A DNA stretch of 64,000 nt from Ecdyonurus torrentis (GCA_949318235.1 OX439131.1:48088422-48152421), one strand, 5' to 3'; positions 1 to 12,764 are shown, counted from the stretch's first letter. Numbers and translations: made by a program. Notes: a model not told the origin generated them from the sequence alone.

Positions 1-27
1 AATGACCGCTGAGAAAGGGTTGAAAGA

Positions 28-66
28 AATAACAATGCAAGTACGGCTAATACTTGCATTGTTATT
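28..66. repeat. Perfect short hairpin
   Basis: Bases 28-43 and 51-66 are perfect reverse complements (16-bp stem) around a 7-base loop. The core word GCAATGCAAGTAC recurs at about 113-127, so this is probably the tip of a decayed inverted-repeat element. An RNA hairpin is possible, but nothing else supports it. Confidence 0.6.
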
Positions 67-711
67 CTTTATTTCGCACACCTACCATGATTTGGAGGGG
101 CTAAAATATACTTGTTGCAATGCAAGTACCCACGCAGTAATAAAAAATAATGCAGAGTTTTACCTGAGACTGACTGAGGTACAACTCGTTACTTTAGTGT
201 GCAATCAGTATACATCTGAGAGAGGGAGAATTCCCCTATTTCTAAAATAAATTTCTCCTACTTTTTATTATTTCTTTCAAAAATTTGGTTCCAATGTTGC
301 CGATGTCTGAAAATCTATATTATAGTTAATTATCTAATTAATGGGTTAATCAATTTAAGGAAAAAACCATCGCAGTAAGGATCAATGATAAAGAAAAAGA
401 AAAGGATAGAAAAACCAGCAAGGGCCTTACCACAGTAAAAGTTCTATGGAGAGGTCAAGGTCTTGCATGGCACGTATAATGTTATAAAAGTTTCTTTATA
501 ACTTGAGAGCTTTCGTCATATGATAATGACATTATCAATCAAAAGAGAAAATTACTTGAGCACATCACTGAGCAGTGTCTTGTCTTGTACTGCCGTGTTA
601 TGCTCTTGCTGGTTTGGAGTTGGTGGATAGTAGGGAATCTGGGAAGGAGTGTGAATGAGTGAGGGAAAAGGTGGGGAGGGGAGCGGGAATAGGGTATATT
701 TTTGAAATATG
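67..711. other. No gene seen; probable 3' region of the Penelope-like element
   Basis: No coding exon is convincing here. Because the neighbouring retroelement reads on the minus strand, roughly 470-711 would be its 3' untranslated region; that is inferred from position only. The open stretch at 2-250 has no recognisable domain. Confidence 0.4.
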
Positions 712-1262
712 TTAGCGAATATTAAGTCCAGGCAGCCCTTGGGCTTTTCTGGATCTTAATATATGTTGATATGCTAATTCATATTGTCGTAATGTCGCAT
801 AGTTGGCTGGGCCCGGAATAGTGCGAAGTATTGTTGATTTATAACATAATTGGAAATTTGATATGCCATGAGAGGCCGCATGTTCAGCCACAGGTTTTTC
901 CATCTCATTGTTTTTTACGGATTGTCTGTGGCCATTCATGCGGTCTCTCGCTTTTTGTGTGGTTAAGCCTATGTAAAATGCTTGACATTTTTCCTGTTGG
1001 CCTGTGGTGGGGTTGGTGGTATGTTGGGTACATTCAAGTTTGTAGATTACGTTTTCTGATGTGCAAGTATTGTGGCCGTGGATAGGGTATGTAAGGTTGG
1101 TGACGGGACTTGTAAACGTTTTGCTGGGAATTTGAGTGATGCATGTATCGCATCTCCTTCCTCTGTTACTCTGTTTGCCGTTGTTTTGACAGGGGAAAGA
1201 TCCACTAGGTAGGGGCTTAGGTTTTGGTGTGGGATCAGTATGGGATAAGATTGCTTTAATGG
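712..1262 (-). mobile_element. Penelope-like retroelement, GIY-YIG endonuclease C-terminus (5' truncated)
   Basis: The minus strand is open from about 1262 to a stop at 712. It reads a cysteine motif (CDTC), then ENVIYKLEC, AFYIGLTTQKARDRMNGHR and KPVAEHAASHG. This is the GIY-YIG nuclease layout found at the C-terminus of Penelope-like elements: the paired VIY/YIG strands, the catalytic Arg helix and the downstream Glu/His region. The reverse-transcriptase part that should lie upstream (higher coordinates) is missing, and a TIR element begins almost at once at about 1274. Frames beyond the truncation are closed, so this is a dead fragment. The domain call rests on motif recognition. Confidence 0.8.
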
Positions 1263-1273
1263 GTTAATGGGTT

Positions 1274-1754
1274 AAAGTATCATTCACATGGAGTGAAAAC
1301 TTAACGTCCGTCGACGGGCGTCGACGGGTAAACAAAGTTGAAAAAGTATTGTTGCAACTTGTTTATAATGTAAACAAACAAACCAAAACTGACGGGTACC
1401 GACGGATACTGACGGGCAAAGCTGGCAACACCCAGCTTTTCTACCCGTCGCTATCCGTCAAAGTGACAGGTACTGACGGGTAGCGACGGATGCATGTGAA
1501 CAGTTGCATTTGTTTACATAAGCGCAGCTCCATCCGTCAAAATCCGTCAACAATAGTGCATGTGAAAGGGGCGGTATATTTATACCTGTGCAGCTCGATC
1601 CGTCAGTATCCGTCAGTTTTCCCGCGCATGCACAGTAATGTGAATTTTTATCTCGTGTGAAACAAAAAAAAATCGCGTAACTGTCAGTTTCCGTCAATAC
1701 ATGTCGACGGACGTCAACGGACGTTAAGTTTTCACTCCATGTGAACAACACTTT
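1274..1754. mobile_element. GACGG-rich TIR element, copy 1
   Basis: The ends are near-perfect inverted repeats of about 45 bp containing TTCACATGGAGTGAAAACTT at 1283-1302 and its complement near 1728-1745. The interior is packed with GACGG/CCGTC pentamers in both orientations, for example around 1304-1330, 1389-1412 and 1445-1490. There is no transposase, so it is non-autonomous (MITE). A second copy lies at 22299-22794. Target duplication is not certain. Confidence 0.85.
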
Positions 1755-2294
1755 ATAATCAAAAATTTTGAATGAAACTTTTTTATAGTTATTATTTAAA
1801 ATTATCTTGCTTTAGTTTCCAATGAAAATTAGACATTTTTTCATGACGCCATGGCAGACATCCTTTAACCAATTCTGCCACCGAAGCTCTTAAAAAATAT
1901 AGCTGTAAAACTTTAATTTATATTTTTATTTACAATTTATCTTAGACTGTTTGCATCAATTGTAAGAAATAAGCAATAATTAATTAAAAATAGGATATAT
2001 TATATAATTAGCATTTCTAATTAATAAATAAGGTAAAATTTTAATTAAATTAAAAAATTTTACACAAATATTTTATCGGAAAGCATCGGGAACGATTCAG
2101 GAAGTGGGACAAGTTTGGGAAAGGCTTAGGAAAGGTTATGTAATTATGTTATTTATGTAATATTACAATAAATTTTGATAAAAAAACATGTAGTTGTGTT
2201 GATATATCTTAATTATATTGTATAAAATCTTCTTTTCTTGCCCCAGAAAGAGTCAGGAAAACTTTTGGGAAGCTATCTAGGGAAAACTTTGGGC
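1755..2294. other. No gene seen; AT-rich with GGAAAAC-type words
   Basis: This AT-rich stretch has scattered words such as GGGAAAGGCTTAGGAAAGG and AACTTTTGGGAAG. Similar words recur at 2820-2910 beyond the foldback element, so both sides may be one older repeat split by the foldback insertion. No open frame is convincing. Confidence 0.35.
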
Positions 2295-2768
2295 AATGAG
2301 GAAGTCTACACACAGTTAACCCCTAGGTTTGAATACGTCATTAGAAAGAGAAAAAGTAGTAGATAAACTTGGCATAGGCAATTACCTGGAAAATTGACGT
2401 TTTATTTAATAAAAGAAGAAATAAAAAATTTCAATTCCCAACCCTTTGCCGACTATGACGTCATTTGTTTACATCCGATTTTCTTCTGGATTTCAAACGA
2501 TCCCATTGTTGAAATGCGGCCGTTGGCCGTTAAATTTTTTGAATTTGTAGCAGTTGCATGAAATCCAGAAGACAATTGAAAATCGGATGTAAACAAATGA
2601 CGTCATAGTCGGCAAAGGGTTGGGAATTGAAATTTTTTATTTCTTCTTTTATTAAATAAAATGTCAATTTTCCAGGTAATTGCCTATGCCAAGTTTATCT
2701 ACTACTTTTTCTATTTCAAATGACGTATTCAAACCTAGGGGTTAACTGTGTGTAGACTTATCCTCATT
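2295..2768. mobile_element. Foldback element, ~200-bp arms
   Basis: The left arm (2295 to about 2497) and right arm (about 2558-2768) are close reverse complements. Both start from AATGAGGA plus AAGTCTACACACAGTTAACC and run inward through a TGACGTCA-containing segment. The ~60-base centre is unpaired. There is no coding capacity. Confidence 0.88.
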
Positions 2769-2833
2769 AAGGTTTAGGAAACGAACCTAAATTTGATTAT
2801 TTTTAATTTTTGTGCCAAATAAAATTTTGGGCA

Positions 2834-2918
2834 ATGTCAAGGAAAGGTTTCGGCATTTCCCAATCTTTGCCCAAACATTGCCGAGTTCCCACGGAAAACT
2901 TTCTGGTACCTGGGGAGG
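2834..2918 (+). CDS. Candidate first coding exon
   Basis: ATG at 2834 opens 28 codons and ends at a consensus donor (G|GTAAGT at 2918/2919) in phase 1, the phase required by the acceptor at 3277. The peptide begins MSRKGF and ends LVPGE, joining to [13 protein letters not shown]4 starts MSRR and reads SPEGRLxQVEYA at the same joint, but this exon is about 13 codons longer and the middle does not resemble PSMA4. It lies in repeat-like DNA. It may be a replacement first exon, or chance; no better first exon was found upstream in the window. Confidence 0.4.
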
Positions 2919-5900
2919 GTAAGTTTACAATATAATAAAGAAGAGCAATAAACTTAAAAAGTATTGACAACAACCAATGGACACTTTTAGTGGAATAATT
3001 AAACAAAAATTGTTTTGACTTACTTAGATGAAATGGTCAGCTTTACTTTCAGGAATATTAATTTGAGAGAGAGAGAGAGAGAGAGCACCATCCTAATATA
3101 TACTAGATATTCATTTAAAAATTTGTAGTTTTATTGTTCTAAAAAAGACAATAATAAAAATTAAGAGCGGGGGGGGGGGGGGGGGGGGGGGGGGATATTG
3201 CCTATACAATTAGCTGCTAATATAGTTCACTTAAATAATTTATTTCCTAATGCTCATATATGTTTTAAATTTGTAGGTCGATTGTTCCAAGTTGAATATG
3301 CAATTGAAGCCATTGGTCATGCCGGCACCTGCCTAGGCATTCTGGCTAACGATGGAATCCTGCTGGCCGCTGAAAGGCGCAATACAAACAAGTTGTTGGA
3401 GGAGGTGTTCTTCTCAGAAAAGATCTACAAGAGCAATGAGTAAGACTAATGTTCATTTCATCGTGCATGTTATAGGGTGTGTACTCATGACGTCATTCTG
3501 AGTGCTTTTCGATGCTCTTAATTCTTTAGCAATGAATAACATTGCTCAGCATAGGACAAATGTAGCTTTTGGCTTTTTTCTTTGGAAAATTAGCTATTTT
3601 TTGGCCCTTATTTATTTTCTTGCATACTTGAGGTACAAATTCAACCTGTTAACAACATCAATAAATGCTCTCAAAAAAATTGCAAAGTATTTTTAAACTG
3701 GCAAAATGTGCCATTTTCCTATACCGGCCAATGTTATTTAGTACTCACTTATGACGTCAACTTTAACATGTATGAAACCACCCTATATGGTGATTGCATA
3801 CATATAATGTCTAAATAAAATGGTGCATGGGTTTGGGAAATGCCTGTTTTAAAATACCTAGCATGAAAGCATTGATGCTGTTAACAGTTTGAATTAGGTC
3901 TTCAGGTATTTGAAAAAAATAATATCAACAAAAAATTAATTAATTTTTTACAAAAAAAAAAAAAAGAAAAAAAAAAAAAAAAAGAAAGAAAGAAAAAGGT
4001 ATGTCTCATGATTGTATAGTAACTAAATAGGTAGTATGGTCACCGCATTCTTCTTATGCAGGGGAGGTGAAAACCAAATTTTGTAGGCCTTTAATTGGCA
4101 TAGAGAGAAAACTGCTTTTGCGGAGATGGCCAAAGTCACTTCAACAGCCAATCTTGGGGACGGATTACAACATCTCAGAAAATCATTAATAAATATTTTA
4201 ATCTACTGAGGAGGATATTCATAGATTTAAAAACAATAGCTGACTTGTGTAGGCATGCTGTGATATAGGTTTTTTATGTCCTGACAATTTGTATTAGTTG
4301 CGCTATGATTTAATAAAGTTACTCCTTTTAACATGGGTTTAGATAGAACGGTGTGAAGCAAAAAACCGCTTTTGGTGAAACGACTGTACTACCTTTCTAG
4401 TTACTCTAGTCCCATGCTGAGCAATGTTATTCATTGCTCCAGTATGGTGGCAAAGGGCATTCAGTATGATGTGCATGCACCCTATAGTCTATATTTATTA
4501 TGATCTTTAATTACTATGTTTTTTGCTGTGAACTTTGCCTAAGTCTATGCTATTCAGTTGTGATTGTGTATGTTGTGATGTTGCAGAGACATGGTGTGCA
4601 GCGTTGCAGGCATCACCTCTGATGCCAACGTGCTCACCAATGAATTAAGAGTGATTGCACAACGCTACCTGCTCAATTATGGAGAGTCCATCCCATGTGA
4701 ACAGTTGGTTTCTTGGTTGTGTGACCTCAAGCAAGCCTATACTCAGTACGGAGGTAAGCAATTGACTCACAAGTGCATTTATATTGTGACTACCTAATTC
4801 TAATGGTTACTCTGATATAAATTTCATTTTTCCAAGTTACTTTTCAAAATATGTTGGTAATTTATTGTTATTTTTGTTTACATGTCATGTTTTTTTATTT
4901 CAGTCGTGCAGTAGTTCAGGCAGGTGGCTCTGCAATCAAATTTAGGTTAAATATTTTTTTAAAACCATTTTCTGAGTTTTAAAATTTTTAAAACCAGGGT
5001 CATGTAGATAAATATCTTAACTTTAAGTCAAAACAATAAATAACAAGACATTTGATTTGATTAAGATTTTGAATGTGCAGAAAAAATTCCTTGATGAGCT
5101 CATGTTCAACTCCTTTCTTCACATTCAAAACTTGAACCCAATAAAATATATATTGGTTTTCTTATTTTGACTTAAAGTTAAGATATTTATGGTTTAAAAA
5201 TTCTCAAGCACCCCAGGAAATGGTTTTAAGTCATTATTAAAAATAGATTTGATTGCAAATTTGCATAACTATTACTCCAATTTCTTGTTAGTATACTCAA
5301 TCATTTATTTCTCAAATAATATATGTTCGCCACATATTTCCAAACAATTGTTGATCAATTGACCAGTTTAATTGTTATCTAATTATGTGACTTGACTGTG
5401 ATGCTAGGTAAAGGTCCCTTTGGAGTGACTATCTTGTACATGGGGCGGGATAAACAGCATGGGTACCAATGTGACCCCAGTGGCAACTACAGTGGCTGGA
5501 AGGCCACCTGCATTGGAAACAGCAGTGCCGTAAGTTGACAACACACACTTGCCCGATTAATTTGAATTCCTCTACCATTAACTATTAAAATTAGAGAATT
5601 TTGCTTTGCATTAATTTTAAATACACATGCAGTGCTCTAATTTCTCTCCTTCTATTTCTATCTTATATGTTATTATCTTACCAAAGTTCTGTATTTAATG
5701 ATATGCAGTTGACATTTCTCATACAACAGTCAAAATACAGTAAGCTCTAGATTTTGTGAAATCAAAAGGGACCCAGAAAATGGCCAGTTAACAAAATTGA
5801 ATTTCACATCCATATCTGTTCTGAAAGTAAATAAATTATTTAGTTTATAAATCACTAACCACAAGTTGTGTCCCATATTTTTTAACTCATTTTGTGATTA

Positions 5901-8900
5901 TATACTGAGATATTCATATTTATTGTTTGCTTGCAGGCTGCCGTGTCAATTCTAAAGCAGGAGTACAAGGAGGGGACCACCACTCTTCAGGACGCCAAGA
6001 GTCTGTCCATCAAGGTCCTCAGCAAGACCCTGGATATGACCAAGCTGAATGCAGAGAAACGTAAGGAGTTCCAGCTGGCACTTGTCTTGTAGCAGGAGAA
6101 AGAAAAAAGAAGAAGAAAAAAAATGCAAACATTTAAATTGCTATAATTATTGGGGGGGGGGGGGGGGGTAAATTAAGCGAAAGTAAAAATTTAACTGATA
6201 TGATTTTTTGCTATTTGCTTCAAATGCTATTTGGAAATGGTATTGTTAAGTAATAATAACGTGTTTCGTCACTCAGTCAGGTGTAGCATTATCTATCAGG
6301 GTTGGTATTTTAGCCAGCAAGCCAAACACTGCTCAGATGTAGTGTTATCTATCAGGGTTGGTGCTTTAGCCAGCAAACCAAACACTGCTCAGGTGTAGTG
6401 TTATCTATCAGCTTGCTTTAGCCAGCAAGCCAAACAGGCCTAAGCTGCACGTAAATGACGTAACAATGTAGTTTCTACATAAAGTTTGAGGCGTGCAAAA
6501 AAAAAGCAGCAAATTTACAGGTCAATTTGTAATTTGTCTGAAACTGTACAATTAATTAGTGTAGCAGTTAATTATGTTTATAAGACACATTTAAGATTAA
6601 TTGCAATGATATAAAAACAGATTAATTATTCACACATATTTATCTTATTTGTGACTCCTCCTATATGCACAGTGGAGATGGCCACATTGGTTTGTGAGTA
6701 CAGCCAAACTCGTATTCTGCCAGCTAAGGACGTAGAGGCGATCATTTCAAACTTTGAGAAGACAGAGGGTAAGTTCATGATAAAGAAGAGTTAACTTAAA
6801 AAGAATCAACATACTCAATAAAATAGAGACTACTCTGGGAGAGCTACTAAAATGAAGTTCAATTATCGCTACTGTATTTAAATGTCATGCACATTTTGGT
6901 GAAAATAGAGGGTTTACAAAAGCACTAAATGTAAATCAGTGGTATATAGTGTAGTGTAACTTAAGTGTTGTTGTATTTGAGTGGTTAGAGCATTACACTC
7001 TGTTACAGAGCATCTATTGTACTAATATAAATTAGTCTTGGTGTAAAATATAGCTATAGAGTGCCAGTGTTGCAAGTAGATAATACCCTGGACTGCAGTG
7101 ACATCCTCAAGTTGTCTATTGATGTTGCTAGTTCTAATGGATTTTTCTGACTTTGCAGATATTGAGGTCATTGGTCATGCCGGCACCTGCCTGGGCATTT
7201 TGGCTAATGATGGAATCCTGCTGGCCGCTGAAAGGCGTAACACAAACAAGTTGTTGGACGAGGTCTTCTTCTCAGAAAAGATCTACAAGATCAATGAGTA
7301 AGACTATGTTCATTTCATCGTGCATGCTATAGGGTGGTTGCATACATATAATGTCTAAATAACATGGGTAGGTATGAAAAATGCCAGTTTTAAAATATCT
7401 AGCATAAAAGCATTGATGCTGTTAACAGTTTGAATTAAGTCTTCAGGTATGTGAGAAAAATAACATTAACAAAAAATAAACTAGTTTTCCAAACGAAGAG
7501 GTATGTCCCATGGTGAACAATGTTCTTCATTGCTCCAGTATTGCGACACTGGGCATTCAGTATGATGTGCATGCACCCTATAGTCTATATTTATTATGAT
7601 CTTTAATTACTATGGTTTTTGCTGTGAACTTTGCCTAAGTCTATGCTATTCAGTTGTGATTGTGTATGTTGTGATGTTGCAGAGACATGGTGTGCAGCGT
7701 TGCAGGCATCACCTCTGATGCCAACGTGCTCACCAATGAGTTAAGAGTGATTGCACAACGCTACCTGCTCAATTATGGAGAGTCCATCCCATGTGAACAG
7801 ATGGTTTCTTGGTTGTGTGACCTCAAGCAAGCCTATACTCAGTACGGAGGTAAGCAATTGACTCACAAGTGCATTTATATTGTGATAACTTAATCCAAAT
7901 GGTTACTCTGTTATATATTTGCATTTTTCTAAGTTACTTTTCAAAATATGTTGGTAATTTATTGTTATTTTTGTTTACATGTCATGTTTTTTTATTTCAG
8001 TCGTGCAGTAGTTCAGGCAGGTGGCTCTGCAATCAAATTTATGTTTCCTAGTTTTTTTTAAACCATTTTCTGAGTTTAAGAAGTTTTAAAACAGTGGGTC
8101 ATGTAGATAAATATCTTAACTTTAAGTCAAAACAATAAATAACAAGACATTTGATTTGATTAAGTTTGTAAATGTGCAGAAAAAAATTCTATGATGAGCT
8201 CATGTTCAACTCCTTTCTTCACATTCAAAATTTGAACCCAATAAAATATATATTGGTTTTCTTATTTTGACTTAAAGTTAAGATATTTATGGTTTAAAAA
8301 TTCTCAAGCACCCCAGGAAATGGTTTTAAGTCATTATTAAAAATAGATTTGATTGCAAATTTGCATAACTTTGATGAACTTCTGCATGACTATTACTCCA
8401 ATTTCTTGTTAGTATACTCAATCATTTATTTCTCAAATAATATATGTTCGCCACATATTTCCAAACAATTGTTGATCAATTGACCAGTTTAATTGTTATC
8501 TAATTATGTGACTTGACTGTGATGCTAGGTAAAGGTCCCTTTGGAGTGTCCATCTTGTACATGGGGTGGGATAAACAGCATGGGTACCAATGTGACCCCA
8601 GTGGCAACTACAGTGGCTGGAAGGCCACCTGCGTTGGAAACTACAGTGCCGTAAGTTGACAACACACACTTGCCCGATTAATTTGAATTCCTCTACCATT
8701 AACTATTAAAATTAGAGAATTTTGCTTTGCATTAATTTTAAATACACATGCAGTGCTCTAATTTCTCTCCTTCTATTTCTATCTTATATGTTATTATCTT
8801 ACCAAAGTTCTGTATTTAATGATATGCAGTTGACATTTCTCATACAACAGTCAAAATACAGTAAGCTCTAGATTTTGTGAAATCAAAAGGGACCCAGAAA

Positions 8901-11699
8901 ATGGCCAGTTAACAAAATTGAATTTCACATCCATATCTGTTCTGAAAGTAAATAAATTATTTAGTTTATAAATCACTAACCACAAGTTGTGTCCCATATT
9001 TTTTAACTCATTTTGTGATTATATACTGAGATATTCATATTTATTGTTTGCTTGCAGGCTGCCGTGTCAATTCTAAAGCAGGAGTACAAGGAGGGGACCA
9101 CCACTCTTCAGGACGCCAAGAGTCTGTCCATCAAGGTCCTCAGCAAGACCCTGGATATGACCAAGCTGAATGCAGAGAAACGTAAGGAGTTCCAGCTGGC
9201 ACTTGTCTTGTAGCAGGAGAAAGAAAAAAGAAGAAGAAAAAAAAATGCAAACATTTAAATTGCTATAATTATTGGGGGGGGGGGGGGGGTAAATTAAGCG
9301 AAAGTAAAAATTTAACTGATATGATTTTTTGCTATTTGCTTCAAATGCTATTTGGAAATGGTATTGTTAAGTAATAATAACGTGTTTCGTCACTCAGTCA
9401 GGTGTAGCATTATCTATCAGGGTTGGTATTTTAGCCAGCAAGCCAAACACTGCTCAGATGTAGTGTTATCTATCAGGGTTGGTGCTTTAGCCAGCAAACC
9501 AAACACTGCTCAGGTGTAGTGTTATCTATCAGCTTGCTTTAGCCAGCAAGCCAAACAGGCCTAAGCTGCACGTAAATGACGTAACAATGTAGTTTCTACA
9601 TAAAGTTTGAGGCGTGCAAAAAAAAAGCAGCAAATTTACAGGTTAATTTGTAATTTGTCTGAAACTGTACAATTAATTAGTGTAGCAGTTAATTATGTTT
9701 ATAAGACACATTTAAGATTAATTGCAATGATATAAAAACAGATTAATTATTCACACATATTTATCTTATTTGTGACTCCTCCTATATGCACAGTGGAGAT
9801 GGCCACATTGGTTTGTGAGTACAGCCAAACTCGTATTCTGCCAGCTAAGGACGTAGAGGCGATCATTTCAAACTTTGAGAAGACAGAGGGTAAGTTCATG
9901 ATAAAGAAGAGTTAACTTAAAAAGAATCAACATACTCAATAAAATAGAGACTACTCTGGGAGAGCTACTAAAATGAAGTTCAATTATCGCTACTGTATTT
10001 AAATGTCATGCACATTTTGGTGAAAATAGAGGGTTTACAAAAGCACTAAATGTAAATCAGTGGTATATAGTGTAGTGTAACTTAAGTGTTGTTGTATTTG
10101 AGTGGTTAGAGCATTACACTCTGTTACAGAGCATCTATTGTACTAATATAAATTAGTCTTGGTGTAAAATATAGCTATAGAGTGCCAGTGTTGCAAGTAG
10201 ATAATACCCTGGACTGCAGTGACATCCTCAAGTTGTCTATTGATGTTGCTAGTTCTAATGGATTTTTCTGACTTTGCAGATATTGAGGTCATTGGTCATG
10301 CCGGCACCTGCCTGGGCATTTTGGCTAATGATGGAATCCTGCTGGCCGCTGAAAGGCGTAACACAAACAAGTTGTTGGACGAGGTCTTCTTCTCAGAAAA
10401 GATCTACAAGATCAATGAGTAAGACTATGTTCATTTCATCGTGCATGCTATAGGGTGGTTGCATACATATAATGTCTAAATAACATGGGTAGGTATGAAA
10501 AATGCCAGTTTTAAAATATCTAGCATAAAAGCATTGATGCTGTTAACAGTTTGAATTAAGTCTTCAGGTATGTGAGAAAAATAACATTAACAAAAAATAA
10601 ACTAGTTTTCCAAACGAAGAGGTATGTCCCATGGTGAACAATGTTCTTCATTGCTCCAGTATTGCGACACTGGGCATTCAGTATGATGTGCATGCACCCT
10701 ATAGTCTATATTTATTATGATCTTTAATTACTATGGTTTTTGCTGTGAACTTTGCCTAAGTCTATGCTATTCAGTTGTGATTGTGTATGTTGTGATGTTG
10801 CAGAGACATGGTGTGCAGCGTTGCAGGCATCACCTCTGATGCCAACGATGAGAAGACTGAGGGTAAGTTCATGATAAAGAAGAGTTAACTTAAAAAGAAT
10901 CAACATACTCAATAAAATAGAGACTACTCTGGGAGAGCTACTAAAATGAAGATCAATTATCGCTACTGTATTTAAATGTCATGCACATTTTGGTGAAAAT
11001 AGAGGGTTTACAAAAGCACTAAATGTAAATCAGTGGTATATAGTGGTATTGTTTAGTAATAATAACGTGTTTCGTCACTCAGTCAGGTGTAGCATTATCT
11101 ATCAGGGTTGGTGCTTTAGCCAGCAAGCCAAACACTGCTCAGATGTGTAGTGTTATCTATCAGGGTTGGTGCTTTAGCCAGCAAACCAAACACTGCTCAG
11201 GTGTAGTGTTATCTATCAGCTTGCTTTAGCCAGCAAACCAAACACTGCTCAGGTGTAGTGTTATATCTATCAGCTTGCTTTAGCCAGCAAGCCAAACAGG
11301 CCTAAGCTGCACGTAAATGACGTAACAATGTAGTTTCTACATAAAGTTTGAAGCGTGCAAAAAAAGCAGCAGCAAAAGTTTAAATGTTAATTTATCATTT
11401 GTCTGAAACTGAACAATTAAATAGTGTATCAGTTAATTATGTTTATAAGGCACATTTAAAAGACTAACTATTCCCACATATTTATCTTATTTTTGACTCC
11501 TCCTATGTCATATTACAGTCGAGATGGCCACATTGGTCCGTGAGGATGGTCAAACTCGCATTCGTATTCTGCCAGCCAAGGATGTCGAGGCGATCATGGA
11601 GAAGACAGAGGGTAAGTTCATGATAAAGAAGAGTTAACTTAAAAAGTAATAAATGCCAACTCTAAATGGATTAATTTCATACAAATTTGTTTTTACCGC

Positions 11700-11784
<85 letters not shown>

Positions 11785-12721
11785 ATAATGTAAATCAGTG
11801 GTAGTGTAGTGTATTGTTGTATTTGAGTGGTTACACTGGTACATAGCATCTATTGTAATAATATACATTATGTACTAGCTCTTGATGTAAAATATGGTTA
11901 TATATAGTGCTAGTGTTGTACCTTAAACTGCAGTGACATCCTCAAGTTGTTTGTTGACGTTGCTAACTCTCATGTATCTCTTGACTTTGTAGGTTGTGAG
12001 TTGTTGCTGGAGGCCTTTGGTCATCCCTGCAACTTCCTGGCCACTCTCAATTATGAGGACGTCATGACTGTAAGTTGACTATACACCACTTACGTAGGTT
12101 TTTGTACAGCTCTGACCACTAGCTTGAGAATGATCTGTATAGGTAACCCACAGCCACACTGCTATATATCTTTATGAGAAAACACTATGGTTGCTGCTGT
12201 CCACATAATCATATAATCATCTTCAAAAGTAAACCCGGTACAGAGAGTGGGCAAGTACCTCCATTTTGAATTCTCATGTTACGTGGTTTGCTTGTCATAA
12301 CATGTCAAGTTAGGTCCCATCCCAAATATGTTTAATATTTCATTTCCTTTGATATAAGGTTTCCTTCCCTCCTTGCTTGACTCCATCAATCATCATCATT
12401 AAATCAAAACCACTATCAGTCTAGTACTGTACCACACATATGACCACAAGAGTAGACATTTTTAACAAAATCCTAAACCCAAACCCTTTTATCCCAATTA
12501 TTTTTTATTATTTTTTTTATTTTATTTAACTCATATAGAATACATATTATACAGTTTTGAGGTCATTATATATTATTCCGCTTCAGAGAGCTATTCGCTT
12601 AATTGTGTCGAAGCAATATCATAGTTAGAAATTATAAAAAAAAAAAAAGATAAGAAAGATTAGGTGATTGTCTTTTCTCACATTTGTATAAAAAATAGTT
12701 ATTATCCATTTGAATAGTAGT

Positions 12722-12764
<43 letters not shown>

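Noticed and set aside
2..250. 82-codon open frame at the left edge
   Set aside because: Begins within a hairpin repeat, has no recognisable domain and no splice or promoter support.
712..939. Independent short host gene on the minus strand
   Set aside because: The frame continues upstream without a start into a GIY-YIG domain, so it is part of a Penelope-like element.
11634..11868. Leu/Ser repeat frames on the minus strand
   Set aside because: Translation of the (GA)n tract in an intron.
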